From Neelides folsomi (taxonomy: Eukaryota; Arthropoda; Collembola; Neelipleona; Neelidae), in NCBI GenBank assembly GCA_034687125.1, contig JAQGBZ010000039.1, forward strand, positions 62,001-126,000: 64,000 nucleotides of DNA, given 5' to 3'. The notes under the pieces are model-generated. The model made no database searches and was not told where the DNA came from. It saw only the letters and a program-made list of their open reading frames with translations. Position 1 is the first letter of the stretch. Every line of letters starts with the position of its first letter. Shown here in pieces: positions 23,501 to 38,200 of this stretch. A program made the position numbers and the translations under genes.

Positions 23501-26500
23501 TGAAAAGAATGGTGGAATTTAAAGGAAATAAAAGTTTTCTCTTAGAGATGCAGATGCTTCACTATTATATTTGATTCCATTCCATTAAATCCATTAAGAT
23601 CCGGTGCGTGTGTTCTTTAAATTCCCAAATTCCAAGACCTTCAAACCAATTACGCCTAATTTACTTTTTCCATCTGGAGAAACTTTCAAACTTGGATTCA
23701 AAAACTTCCTTATTGACTCCCGTAGTTCATTTTTATAATTTTATTAAATCCTATTAACTAATGTAATATACTGGATATTTTTTCATTAAGAACTAATTAA
23801 GTATACACATCCTTTGTTTTGGTTTAATTTTGTGAATAAATTAATTGCATTATTAATTATCCAGTTTTACGATTTCAAAAGGCGTTTAATTGTCTTTATT
23901 AAATTTACAGTAGAAAGTTATTGTATAAAATTATTGAAATGTTTAGCAAAATAAATTATAGAATTCTTTAAGTGGGCCATGGGGAAAATCCAATTTAGCG
24001 AAGTTTGAATAGTTAAAGAGGGCAATAAAACTTATTAAGTGAGATTAAACTATTGCTTATTCGATGGAAAATTTCCGTTGTTGAGTTTAATGTCATGTTT
24101 TATTTGCTATGTAAATGTAGTCGTGTGCTCCCTTTGCATGTGGAAATACCGTGTTTGTATTCATATTTAAGAACCATTTAATATGAATATGGGGTTATAG
24201 CCAAAGGGTTTGGGCTTTTGTGTTTCCTTTCTCCAGGCCCTCATATCTCTCTTTGCTCAGATTTCGCCCTCTTGATTTATGAATAATGGAATTCTCCTCC
24301 ATTGTGTATGAACGAGATGATGAGAGGAATTAAAGTTCTCTCTTCCTACGACGATCCAACTGTCTCAACTATTTGTAAAGACCTCAACTTTCCACTAAAC
24401 CTCCTAATGTTCTCCATTCAATAAGGCATGAAAAGGGAAGGGAGTGAATAAAACTCGGTAAAATATCCAAACGCTTTCTTTTTTATAATGTCAACTCTTT
24501 TGGCCTTCTCTCCTTTTATAAATTGAAACTTTTGAGTATAGATACAGATAACATTATATAACATTAATCTAACATATATTATATGGTATTTGTATATCAA
24601 TAGACAAGGGAAGTGGACGATAAGTTGAGCGAAAACTTTGAGAAGTTTTACTGTGCATATTTTTTGAAAAGATGTTATAAATAAGTTGAATTTCATTTCA
24701 TGATTTTATGACTTGAAATTTGAGACTTTGAGGAAAGTGAAGTCCTTACAATTAAAAAATGAATTGGGTTCATTTGATGGATTAAATATCCCTGTGGGCA
24801 AAACTCGCTTTTGTAGTAATAACTCTTTACTTCAGCTTTCCTCTTCTCTCTTGAGATTCAATAATAAACCAACGAGGGAACATATGTGAAGACTTGTATT
24901 GAAATTTCAATCTTGGAAATTGAATAGTCAAAGTTAGCTCAAAGTTCAATTTACAAGTTTGTTCAATGTATGGTGCGTGGAGATGAATTAGCGAAAGCCC
25001 AAGTTGACTTGCACAACTCACCACATTGTAGTTACTTCATTACTTCAAGACTTTGATCATCAATCAAATCGGACATGGAGCTTCTAGCTGGCTTAAATTA
25101 TTAATTCTCATTTAACTTGACAATAGAAATAAGAAAAATGTTTTGGCTAATCATTGCTTTTGGAATATTGGAATATTTTATTAGAGTTTAACTCACATTA
25201 AGTTAACATTTTATAACTAGAATCTTCAATATTACATTTGAAATATTTGAAATAATTTAAATATAAATCATTAGAAAGTGTAATTATTTTTGAATTTAAA
25301 TAGCTTTTCAACTTGTATGTGTTGGTTTCAAGATCGATTTGGATTTTGTGATTAACAATAAGTATTTTGAATTCCCTTTTCCATTCATCCATTGGCATCT
25401 GTGAAATAGAGTGAAATACAAATACAGATAGAATTGGAAGGATCAAGAGATTTAGAGAATGCTTTATTTCCAACCCTATGAGTCTTTCTCGTTCCATTTT
25501 GTCCCAGAAACGGCGGCGCCTTTATTTAGGAACCTCGGATGGTTTCAATTACCCTCCCACCCACAAATTAATTAGTGAACTCAGACGGGGAAATTTTCAA
25601 AAGTATTAATTACGCTTGTTTTATCTTTGTCAGATAACTTTCGTGTCTAGGCTCACTATTGGACCCACTAATATTTATGTTAGTCAAAAAAATGGGTTTA
25701 TCATTATATGGGGTTCGTATAACTAGATCTTATAATAGATGTCTTTGACTGACTCGATCTTCTAATGCACTGTGAAGAGAAGCAATTTATCATAAGAGTT
25801 AATGTCTTTGTGAGATATCCTGTCCTATTGATTTTGGAACCGAGCCTTTAAAAAATGTTTTGTTTGTGTATTCCAAGTGGAAGGACGAAGGAACTTCATC
25901 GATTTCGTTCAATTTTTACTTTATTTGGATCTCAACATTAACAGCCTAATGGAAGAAGAGTCCTTAAAACGAGTCTTGCATACGAGTGAAAGTTAATTTT
26001 TAATTTGAGTCTTTTTTTGTTAAAAGAAGCGGAAACGTGACGTCATTAAAATGATTTATGTTTTCATATCACTTCGTCGTTGTGCTTTAAAAAAACTATC
26101 GAGAATAAATTAATATCTTTTTCATCGTTTCAAATTAACTCTTGCTTGGTTTAAACTCCACTTAATGAAGTTCCATTTTTGAAAGAGTGGAAAGTAAAAA
26201 AGAATTTAAATGAATTCCCACAACCATTTTTCTTGTTAAAGCTTCTTTCTCTTCAATTCGAATTTTCTTAAGTTAAAGAATAATATTGCTTTTACATCTT
26301 AACATGTTATGTGTCTACATGTAGTCAGTTCTCATGTATTACTTTACTCCCTTGTTCTCACGTAGCTCACATGTTTGACCTTTTATACTCCTTTTTACAA
26401 ATGTGAAGAAATGGTTAAATACTTCGCGTGTGTGGGTTTAAGGATTGTAAAGTGTATCTCTATACAAACCATAAGACACCTCCGGAGGGTTTCAACGAGG

Positions 26501-27700
26501 TAACTAATATTTTCTCATTTCTATCCACCTTCATTTACTTCCCTCACTTTTCGCTCTTTCTTTTATTTTATGGTCGACTTTATTTCACTTTTTACTCTCC
26601 TTTATGGCCCCTTGCTTCCTCTTCCTCCAAACTCAGAGTTGAACCAAACACATTGTTTTCAAAATTCGTTGGTTTAACTCCTCAGTTGTAAATCCTGCAC
26701 CCAGACAGACCTTCCATTGACTCGGTCAAAAGGATCATGAAAGGGATGATAAACATTTCAAAACCCGATTTCACGCAGTCCTTTAATTCCCTCGATAAAT
26801 ACCGTTCAATGGTGATCATTCGGAGATTTTTACTCTAATAGGAATCATTCTCTTGGAATTACCTTACTCCAGGAATTACTTTACTCGGCCCACATTGATT
26901 TAAAGACCAATTTCCTAATCTACCTTCCCCTAATAAAGATTATTCAGCCGAGATTGAAGATCCAAATGGATTCAACCTTTTAATCTCCCTTGTGAAACAT
27001 TGGGAATTATTTTCTGGGTAATTGGTTTAGTCATGATGAGGATTTATTTACTTGAGTGTTTTTGTTAATAGCCATTTCACTTGTGTGAAAGCGTTTAAGA
27101 ATGAATTCATTAACTTGGGAGTTGACTTTTAATGACTTTCTGGCATTGTTAATTTTTCGAGTGTTGGACTGTCGGGGAACCAAAATAAACCGCATGTCTT
27201 CTCAATTACAAACAATTAAGCCGAAAGGATATTTTGTGATTTAAAGAACTTTTACGATCCATGTTTAACCATTTTTACAACCTTCTTTTCTTCCTTGTTT
27301 ATTTGTTCAAAAGCCTCACATTGCTAAACTGCTATTTCACATTGGAACTTCATTACTTTGTTTTAAACATGTTAAGATATACATCCATCAAGGAATTTAC
27401 AATTTTTAAATCTGTAAAAGAATGTACATTAATGTTCATTAAGTTTATTTTTACTAAAATGAATATACATAAATGAAGAATTTTATATTCTTTTGGTTTA
27501 AGACAATTTTATGCACATATTTATAAATATAAATAAAATATGGTATAGTATAATGTAAACCTGTAAACCATTTTAAATTATTTATGACTGAGGAAATGCA
27601 AGGGGTTCAAGTTTTAATTTTTAAATAGTTATTTTGCATTTCAAGGAAAATTTCTTGTAAAAGAATTATCACCCTAATTTTTAATCTCCAAGATAGAGTT
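17571..27700. other. Gene-free stretch, left part
   Basis: Ten kilobases with no exon that resembles a known protein on either strand and no long open frame. The base composition varies: patches at about 17760-18300 and 21300-21480 are richer in G+C and in pyrimidine runs than the AT-rich remainder. A cluster of GTAC/TGTA words lies at about 21500-21550. No transposon ends, tRNA B box or known microRNA seed was recognised by eye. The simplest reading is regulatory DNA or an untranslated leader region of the downstream sulfotransferase gene; this is inference. Confidence 0.45.
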
Positions 27701-28620
27701 ATTACGTTACATGGGACCATAAATGTATTTAATTGTATGGTTTGACCAATTCGTGTTGAAAGTATACGGTTTATTCAACTCAAGTTAAATCATTATATAT
27801 TATTTTTGGTATCTCAAATATTCCATGAAGAAAAACGAGAAAATGCCGGTTTTCTTCCCACCCACAATCCAATTCCCGTCTTTTGTGAAAAGAAGGCTGG
27901 TCGACGTGGTCGAGGAGAAGGGGGGCGTGAGAGGTGGGATCCGATTTATAAACGTAGAGGTGTAATCAACCAAGAGTTTCGAGAAGGGAAATAAGATAAA
28001 TGGGAAATCCCTTAAAGTACAAAGACCTTCGTGATTCAAATGGCTCTCCACATTTTATTCCTCTAATTATCAAGGCGAGAGATATTGATTTTCATACCTC
28101 TGGTTGTAAACAGTTTTGGAATAAGCTGTTGGGTTGTAATAATTGATCCCGAGTCTTATTTCCCTTTCTGATAATCTGAAAGTGAAGTTGGTGCGGAGGG
28201 CGAGCACGATCTGAGATAATTTGCGGCGTAGCACTTGAAGTTGATTAAATATTCCTGGGAGATGAAGTGGATGGGTTGGACTCTGGAGACGTTGAGTTGG
28301 GGCATTACAAGGTACAAGTCGTACAAGTCCTATTAGTCCAATCGTTAGTCCATTTCCACCCAAGTTCTTTCACTTGGGGAGCGTGTTGGGATCGAGGGAT
28401 CTCAAGATTCCTAAAGAGGAAATAAGATAAATTCGCTCCCAACTTCAATGCGAGAAAAGCGGATGATGCATTTCCCCTACCCGATTTCTCCATTTTCAGA
28501 GAGACGGGAATCCTTTTTATCGACTATTCCCCCCTCATATATTCCCCGCGTAATAAGTAATAATGGACTTGTGATTGCTAATCAAATCAGGATCCACATT
28601 TCCTTCTTACCCTTCTGAAA
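27701..28620. other. Non-coding island with higher G+C
   Basis: Within the gene-free stretch this block of about 900 bp stands out by higher G+C (clearest at 27880-27960 and 28150-28540) and by near-absence of the poly-A/T runs typical of its surroundings. Open frames on the minus strand are short and resemble no protein I know. A candidate enhancer, non-coding RNA or untranslated exon. Confidence 0.35.
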
Positions 28621-31600
28621 ATCTTTAATTTATTTGGATCGATCCCTCCACGTTCCTCCATAATTTATTTATCTTCTTCGCCCTTCCCTCACACTCCAAA
28701 GGATCGATAGTTTCATAAAATTCAAATCTTTTTTTCATTCGTTTCTAATCCCTTTCGGATGTAAGGTAGTATTACATAGCATTGTATTACATTGTATTTA
28801 TTGGAAATTAATATTTATCGATTTTGGTATTTAATTGATTAATCTCAAATTTATTCATTATGATGTAAAGTGAAAGTGTTCTTTTTAGATAAACAAAGAT
28901 ATTTCTCTCTAGTGGAATATTTAGTTGAATAAGGATGAACTTCATTGTCTCGGGGCGAGTGGAAAGATAGAAAGAAAATAGATTTTACCTTTTAACTAAA
29001 AGTTTCCTCCGTGTGTGTAAAGGGAAGGGAAACTAGATTGAATTTTAAAATAGCTTTTCCATTCAAGTTCCTAAACATCAACTCACTTTCCATTTCCTAC
29101 TCACTCACTCAGGGAATGTTCGAATAGGGCTTTGATAATAAAAGACATTTTCATATCTTTCATCCTCCTATTCCCTCCTTTCACCTTTTCAGCCCATTTT
29201 TCCATTAAAGAAAAAATTCAACGACCCGTTCGCTCATTCACTACCCACAAATGGCCTAATTTTTTAAAAGCTCATTTATTAACTTTTATGCCTTCATCAT
29301 TGGAAACCATTTTATCATTATGAAAATGTCAATTTCATGTCATTTTGTAAATCGCTTCGAACAGTTCAATAATTGTGCTATTAATAATATTGTGCTTTCA
29401 CATTCTTTTCAAATTGCTTGATGTTATTCATTTTAATATAAAGTTATGCTATATAATATTAATATGCAGTTATTGAATATTGCGTTATTAAATAAAAGTT
29501 GTTTATGTAGAAAACTAAAAGTAATTCTTTCATTAAGAGCCAATTCTTTGTTTTTGTATACACGTTATTTGTATGAACTTGTGTGGTGAGAGATAGAGCA
29601 AATTACTCCCGACAAGTCCTTCTACAGATATATTATCAATGAAACTCCATTTGGCTATTTCCTAATGAGATTAATGAGCGGTCGCCTGGAGTGTGAGGTT
29701 AAATATCTCAACTGCGCCCATTGACTCTTCTGGGCATTTGCCCATTCATTCACCGCAAAGCCCACGAAAGGATCGTTTCACTCCTATCCTTAATTTCCAT
29801 TGTTTCTTTCACAACATTTAGTTTAATTTACTTAATTATTTCTTCGCATCCAGAGTGGTCTTTTATTCTAACTTGGCTTTTATCATAATTAGTATTAAAT
29901 ACTTTAATGTATAACACATTAGTTATAATAGCAATTTATACCTCCAAATACGTCAATTTCCAATTTCAAAAGTTCTAATTCAGTTTATACATAAATCTTT
30001 ATACGTCCCATATATGTTAAATTAGTATATTTATCATTTAGTATGAATATGTGTGCCTGTGCGGATGGCGGATACATGCATATTTAAATTTGGTTCTTTG
30101 CAGGTCCCGTTGTGATATATGCCACAATATGAAGTAAATATCTTAGGTATGTCCTTACATAAGGAATAATGACAGACTAAAATGGTTAAATGTTAAATGG
30201 ATGTGAGATGTGCGAATGAACTTTGCACAGTGTCTATTACAATGTTCACGATCTCATAATTAAAAGGAACGAAGAGCTTCTGCGACTGAACACTGGAACA
30301 TATTTATTCAAGGTAGGATGAAACATGGGATGACATTTCTGAGCTCATCTCAAGTTTCCCTTGACGTGGTCTGTGAAAACTGCGGTGTTCAGAGGACCAA
30401 AAGTAAAAAATGAGCTTTTCCTTCCACCATTCTGACAATGACAAGAGTGATACGGTGAAGTCGTTAAAGAGGCGTTTCTTTTTAAAACTAGGAATTTAGA
30501 AATTCTGTAAAAATTTGAGCTAAACCTTCCGTCCAAAATCTTCTAAAGGAAAGTTTGACTTTTCTCATCTTTTCATACAAAGCTTTGGGATATGCAAAAA
30601 GTCTTTTTATCCGTTCGACATTTAGACAAGAGACAGACTCGAAGGAGTGTCCTTCTGTAATTTATCCTCGGAGTTGAGAGGAATTTCTTTTCATACATTA
30701 ATGAAAATTTGCATCCTTATATAATCAAATTGGTATAGGGGTTTAAATATATAAATTTTCATATAAAGATATAACCATAAAATGAATTGACACATTATAG
30801 GAATGGTTGAGTTATATAACTACCAAGTTATAAAACATTACAATATATCCTAATAACATTCTTAGATAGGCAGATTTTCTCAGCAAATTTAAGATAAAAT
30901 TGTGAAGCCTTGGAATCCCATTAGTGAATACATATTTGATACTTCCCTTGATGATGATTATGATGCAACTTGCTCATTTTAATATTTTAGCTCCGATTCC
31001 TTGCATGCTTAAAGCTCAAGTTAATATTTTATTCGAGGATACAAACAAAGAGGTTTAATTATAAAGGTGAATTTATAATGAGATTCCATAGTCAACTTTT
31101 CCTTATCTACGCTTTATATTTTTTTATCTTGCTCGAGTTCGCCTTTTGATCATTCATTGCCATTGCTTACATTTGAATTTCTAATCAAGTGTGTAAGTGT
31201 CTAAAAGAGCTTGAGCCGCGTGTCGAAAGGAAAAAGAATTTAATTTGAGGAGAGATAGGTTAATTAAATGGGGAAACCATCAAAGTTTCCCACTCTCAAT
31301 TTCACTTCATTTGCACCGCAGCGATGAACGGGGCGGATATGAAAGAGGTGAATATTTTGGAGGAAAATATTAAACTGCAAATTACATTTTAATTAAATCG
31401 CGAAACGAGGACTGAAATGGTAAATGAAATACTTTCCCTGCCTCGGCTATTAAAATTTTACAAGGACCAGGAGGCATTCTATGGATTGGGCCTCATTTTA
31501 TGAAAGTTAATTAAGTTAATTATGTTTTCATAATTTTGATTTTGCCTAGAGAAATATTTATTCTCGTTATTATTATGTAATATTTGATATAAACTTACGA

Positions 31601-34600
31601 GATCCGACTAAATCCGTATGTGAATAATTGACCAACTTTTCCAATTTTCGAGCATAAAGCCAACTTTTGACGCTCGAAGTTATAAATCTCGAAATTATAT
31701 TTTAATTACCTTTGGAATTGGAAATCTGCAGGGACCTTAATATTACCCCCATTTTATTGAACAACAAGAGGATCAATTATGTATGATTTGCGTAGGTGGC
31801 CTACTTGATTATATTTTGATTCAGCTTTCCCCTTATTAATTTTGAGATTTTGGGACCGACGGAGAAGAACCGAGACCTAATCCACATAGGAATATTGTAA
31901 GGAACAGAATGAAAAATCTTAAGTGGGAAAGGACCATGAAAAATTTGATATTCCCTTGTGAAACTTGGAACCATAATTTATTAAATGAGGATGTTTCTTA
32001 TTTCTCCTCGCAATTTTCCTTTTAAGCGAATATTCTTAAATATTTCTAACCATAAGTCGAGCAATATGAGCCCATGAATTCTCATTTTCTCATATATCTT
32101 TACATACTTCAGTATATGCTCTTTTATTTATTGTCGTTGATACATTTTGTGTACATTTTTGAATGTTTTGAAATTGAGACGGTTTCACTTTGTGGAGAAC
32201 TCAGCACAAGTTCCATTTTTCACATTTAATACCGCTCTACCTATACCGATGGATGTACCAGTATTATGTTATGTATTATGTTCTATGACTTCTATGTATA
32301 CTTTTGCATTTCACGTGTGTTACGTGCGGATTTAAAGATGTGGATAAACGGGAGGAAGACTTTGGGAGTTTCTGGGACGTTCATGGATTTCCAGACTTCC
32401 CTTAGTTCAATGTGTATTTGAGCTCTTGCAGACCTCGCAAGTTCTCCAGTTCTCTTTTGGCTCTCCTCCACAAACAAGTACCCCTATCACTAACGAACAG
32501 CTCCGGTCCAAAATCCTTTTAACACATTTTTCCGCATTACGCGAAACAAACCTTTTATTTAAAAATACTTCAAGTGCATTCTGAATTTCGTACAATTTGT
32601 ACACATACAACGAATGTAAAATGTTATCCAAGTGATTGTTCTGTTTTGTGTGTGTGGTGTTTAAAATTTAATTCATAAAGTTCTCATGTGATGTGTTTTT
32701 CATCATTTTTACTTTGTGAAGTTAGATTAACATTAAAGAAGGATTTGTTATGCTGTTGCGAGTGTTAGTTTGAACAGTTTTGAAGCGCAAATTCTTGGTA
32801 AGAATGAACTTTTTCATTTTAATGGGAGTTTAACTCTTCTGTCTAACCTTCATTTAATGATAGTTGACTGGGCGAGTGGAATAGTTTAAACTGCTGTTCG
32901 ATTATTTGTTCAAATGAAAAGGGAAATTGCAATTAATGAAGCAATGAAAGGCCATTTATATTATTTGATGATTTTCGAGATTTAATATGTAAGCTTGGAC
33001 ATATATTTTTACATTTCCCATCTTGTGAAGAAAGATCAAGAGATTTGAGAGGAAAAGCAGAATTCTTTGTAAATATTTAAAAGGAAATTCAAGCGAATTT
33101 GTCTATAGAAAAGCTCGCAGAACATATTTACATATTATACTCTAGTTCTGATATAATAACAAACTGGAGTTGTTCCAAATTATCATATAATAGCGTCTTC
33201 ACTACACTCCACAAATTCAATTTAACTTCAATAAATTATTTGTATGTAGGTAAGTACATTATTATTAAAATGACTTCCCAGATGAGTTAAAATATTATGA
33301 AATATACATAAGATACATAATACAATAATTATATAAAGCACATATAAAATACTCTATTCCATCAAATATTTGATTTGAGATAATATTTAAAATATTGTAT
33401 AAATAAAAATATCAAACAGATTTTTATGCGGACATGACGTTCTTAAACGCTTAGAACTGCAAAATATTCGATGATTCAAATAAAAAATCCCCCATTTGGA
33501 ATCGATTGATATAAATTAGATATCCCCTTGAGTTGTTTCGGGTGACCCAATTTGTTTTCCCTCAGATGCTTACACTTTCCCCTAAAGGTTTAAAAAACGT
33601 TTCTTCGGTCGCTTTTCTTTTTCAATAATTCCCTTAGGTGCAACTTTCCCACAGTCGTCGATTGTGACCATTGAAGGAAAATAAATTCAAATTAACTCCT
33701 TTGCCAATATCTTTTTTTATATATTTACAGAAATCGTTTAATGGATCGGAAATTTCCCAATTTCGACCATTTTTCAATTCTTGATAAAATCAAGCCCAGG
33801 AGCTGTTTTCTTCTCACGCTTGGATTCCGAATTTGTAGATTCCTTTCCATTTGCTCTAAACTTTCCTAAAAAGGTGTCAAAACATCAAAATATCAATGAC
33901 TGGGGAAGAGGTCGGAAATTGAAAACTTTATTCTTTTCTTATACTAGACATATGAAAGAAATGAATATATCATGGCGTTTTAGACCTTTTCTAACTTTTA
34001 TATCTACGCGTGTATAAAATTCATATCAAAGCTTTAAATCCATGAATGTTTATACCGAGTTTATACGGATTTTACATTCAGATGTAAAAGTTAAAACGAA
34101 TTTTTCTCCTAAAATTCCTTTGAACTAATTTTTTAAGAAAAGGTAACCTTTACTCATGATTTTAGATGACATGGATTTTGGAAAGGTGTGTCGTTGTGTA
34201 GCTTTGTCGTAAAGCTGGAATTTTTGGATGCGGATCTTTGAGAAATTTATTAGTTTGGGATTCCTGGGAATCACAAGTGGAAGAATCAATAAATATCTTC
34301 ATTCTACCTCAGTAAGAAACAGAACCCACTTCTTCCTGTCAATTTTATTAAGATAGGGGGAAACAACAAAAGGGTGGTCCTGTAACTATATCCAACTCCA
34401 GACATATGCCAACTCGTACGACATCCACTATAAACTTTTTATTGTTTTCGCTCCCACCAATTCCAATAATCTTAAATTGGATACATAACAACTCACATGC
34501 TCGCATTTATATATTTCATCCCCTTCTACGACTGACCTAGTTTTTTATCGGTGACCAAACCATAAATATATATTTGACTCATACAATTCAAATTAAATTT

Positions 34601-35213
34601 TTATATTTCATGTTATGATTCTCTTCTTTTATAAAAATCTAAAAAATAATTTCAATTTTACCATACCCATTCTGATACCCTAATAAATATACCATTATAA
34701 TATAAAAATTAGTGAATAAATCATATGATTATAAAAAATATTTAAATATTTATTTTAATACCTAAATTATATAAGTATAAATAAGATAGTGTATTTAGCA
34801 TTTAAAAATTAAAGTTAAAAAAGAGTTTCTATCTATCAGGCCTGGAATGAGACTTTGAAGAAGCTAAGAGTATATTCCACGCCAAACTCGCCGCATAATT
34901 CTAATGCCTTGTTTTGAATGTAAAAGTAGATTTAGAATTTATAAATTTTAAATGCCTTTTATATTTAATAATTGTCATCGGATTTTAAATTTTTTGTGTA
35001 GAAATCCGAAAAGTTTCTCTCCCGATATTCGGAATGGGAGGAAGGAAGCAGAGCGGAAAATGATGTGAGGGCGAGAGGTGAAGTGTGAAGTGGGAGAGAA
35101 GAATGGAGAATTGGAATTCCTCTCGCCACGTCCGTTTCTCCGTCAGTTCCAACTCTGAATAAATAAGTTGTCCGATGGGCCCTTGAACCCTCAAGTGCTC
35201 TTGATAGAAAATA
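28621..35213. other. Gene-free stretch, right part, up to the NDST start
   Basis: 6.6 kb without a recognisable gene. Short open frames at 32147-32631 have no family features. The last 230 bp (about 34990-35213) are richer in G+C and purines on the plus strand and are probably the 5' untranslated region and proximal promoter of NDST. No TATA box is evident. Confidence 0.45.
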
Positions 35214-38200
35214 ATGTTTGAGATCGGACGGACCAACTTCCTCAGCGACATCCGAACCAAATTACACCGTGCCTGGAATGGATTCAGCTGTTGGAAAACT
35301 CGAAGATGGTTCGGATTGGCCACTGTCAAACGATGGCTCTTCTTCGTCTCTGTCGTCACTCTCCTCTTTGTCATTTATGGATCCTACAAGACTCAAGTTC
35401 ATCCGCCCTTATATGGGTAAGTAAAATTTTTATAAACAATGAAACAAAGACACATGGGAGGATTTTATGGGTTGTGAGCCGAAGGGTAATTAGAGTAATT
35501 ACTTCTTGACTAGACAGACAGACAGATGTAATAGAGAAGAGAATAAAATGTTTTATATTCTTTTATTTCTCTTCACCCACAATAAAAAAGAATAGTTAAA
35601 TTCATAACTGCCGAAGGATGATACAATAGAAAATTCTTATTAACTCAGAAGGTATCAAAAATGGTTCAAGTTGCGCCATAAAACAAGTTTATTCCATTTC
35701 CAACTAAAATGTTTTCACAAGCGGATTCCAAAGAAAGGACCAAAAATGCCAAAAAACCATTGCAAGTCAGAATTAAAAGGCATTTGAGAAATTGCAAGGT
35801 TAAATTTTTAAGATTTAATTTCTTTTGACCATTCCTGGAATTATTTGATAACAATGTTAAAATTATTTATAAATACTTAGAAAGTCGTAATAAATAGTTA
35901 TTTTATTTATGTACTCACATGTATGAAGGTTAATTTATAAGGAAGTTATTTTATTCCTGTGATTTATTCAGTAAAATAATTATTTATGCCATTTGTGTTG
36001 GTGTTTGAACGCTCATATTTTAATAATTGAATAGAGGATTGAATGGGTTGGAGCGAGTTGTAATTGATGGGAATGTATCTATCATTGATTCATGTTTAGG
36101 ACTCAAGCATTTATGCATATTTGATGACAAGGGGTTATTTATTCATTTTATAAGCTCAATTTGTCTGTCGCGTCTCCGCGACTGTCATTCTCATTCACTC
36201 CTCCCTTGAGTGCTTCATTAATTTCCGGATCCAAGAGGATCTCAATCCAACTTTCCGCTCGCTTCTCAATTACACAACACGAGGGGAGAAGACAAATGCT
36301 CTTAACATTTCTCTTTTGTTCAAAAAGTGTGGAAAATTACTATATAGCTCAATCTCTCACAAACTTCTTCATTCTATTAATTATTTTCAATTGAGTTGAA
36401 AATGACTATAATTAGCATTATTATTTAATTCTATTTGATTTACTTCAAATATTATTATTTACATAATATACTGAAGAGTGACAATGAGAATTAATCCTAT
36501 TTGATTTTCTCTTCATATCTATGTATGTATTTTCACCATTATTTATTAATTGGACCTTTTGAATTAGAATTGTATTTTGGTTTTGAATCGCTCTGAATTC
36601 GAATCTCTCATCCGCATCCGCATCATTATTCTCTAGCTTCAATTGTGAGAGCTCCCTTCGTATGCACAAAGACCAAATCGATCCAAGTTTACAAAACAAT
36701 TCAAAAGTCAGAAATGTGTGGGGCAATAAATTAAACGAACATTTAAACTCGTCCTTCCAAAAACCCACATTCATCCAATTTCAATTTTCGTTTAAATTAT
36801 CCTTTTTGATCATGTTGACTCCCGCTCGGGTTCCGAGAAAAGAATAATAAATGAATAATAAATAAACTTTGGAAATGTTGGAATGATCAATGATCATATT
36901 ATGATTACTTTGAGCAGTGAACGATGTGGAATGATAATTTTTTTAATATTCGCTCATTCACTATGTCCCGGTGATGGAAATATTAAAAACGCGTTGGTGG
37001 AAGATTTGTAAGATGATGAAAGAATGTGGGGGAGTTTGACTTTTCGTATCTTCCTAATTAGACTGAATGGACTTCACGTGGAGTTGCTACTTTATATGAT
37101 CAAATACTTTTACATTCTTCCAATTTGACTCTTGCCAGAACCTCCTGGCATTTACTTACAATTCTGATCTCTTCTGCATTCTGTTCCCCTCCGTCCAGAT
37201 CTTGTTTCAATATAATACTCAACAGAATAGCTTATTGAATAATGTATTTTCAAATTCCCGTCCTTATACGTAGTAGATATGTAATATATCTCGTGGAATA
37301 TTAATAGGATCTTTATCGGTACATTCATGCATACCAAAATACCATCGTAGTGATTATTTTGAATACTGATTTTATTTATGGTATACTAGGATTATTATCC
37401 CCATTCTTATACAGATAGATCCATGCTGAACTAAAAGTAAATACATGGAGTATGTAACCAATTATAAATATTAGAAGCCTCACGTATGCACAGTAGGTAT
37501 GTAATACGTAATATGTAATAATGTAGGATACCTATTTATGTATCTGTATGTAAGCAGACATAAATATTTTATGTATTATCTGTATGCATTTCTCAGAGTT
37601 AGATTTTTGTATTAAGAGGGCTTGTGAAATTCCAAGAGTCTTTTTGTCTCAATGGGATAAAAATGAGATTGTCAACGTGAAATATGGCATGAAGATGGGA
37701 GATGAGATATAGATTCACTTTTTGATTGATAGATGAACGGAACATGATGGTAAAAACAACATCTCTTTAATTCACATCTTCCTTTATATCCTTCCTCACA
37801 TCCTGATCAAATGAATATGAAATAATAAACGTTGACCCTGTTTTTTTAAACCGCTCTTTTATCACCAGTATAAAAACTATAGCTAAATGGATGAATCGTT
37901 GTGTTGAGGGTTAAGGGTTTAATGCTTCCTCTGTACCTTTATCATTTATTAAAGGGCTAGGGTTCACGATCTTCATAAATTTTTATCTCCAAGCTCTCTA
38001 TTTACATATTTATGAGATTAAATTAAACTATTAAAACTCGGGAGTTCATAAAATATAACGATCTTTTTAAGAGGCCCTTTGCTTTACTTTACCGAAACCA
38101 ATTGAGATAAGCCATTCACTCAATCAAAGAGATTAAAATAGTAATTAAAATCAAGATTGATAAATCGATTTGACTTCTGGCGCAATGAATTTCTATTCCT

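Noticed and set aside
26428-26520. Possible coding exon with Cys and Tyr followed by a GTAACT donor-like site
   Set aside because: No matching acceptor or neighbouring exon and no family resemblance.
28070-28493. Two overlapping open frames on the minus strand in the G+C-richer island
   Set aside because: Amino-acid pattern looks random; lack of stops follows from base composition.
32147-32631. Short open frames on both strands in the gene-free stretch
   Set aside because: Each 60-74 codons, no similarity I can name, no consistent exon boundaries.
17571-35213. Transposons, tRNA genes or known microRNA hairpins in the gene desert
   Set aside because: Looked for terminal repeats, B-box-like words and well-known microRNA sequences; found none convincing by eye. 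A computed repeat and covariance search would be decisive.
34985-35374. 129-residue open frame on the minus strand across the NDST first exon
   Set aside because: Antisense to a supported exon with membrane anchor; composition without family features.
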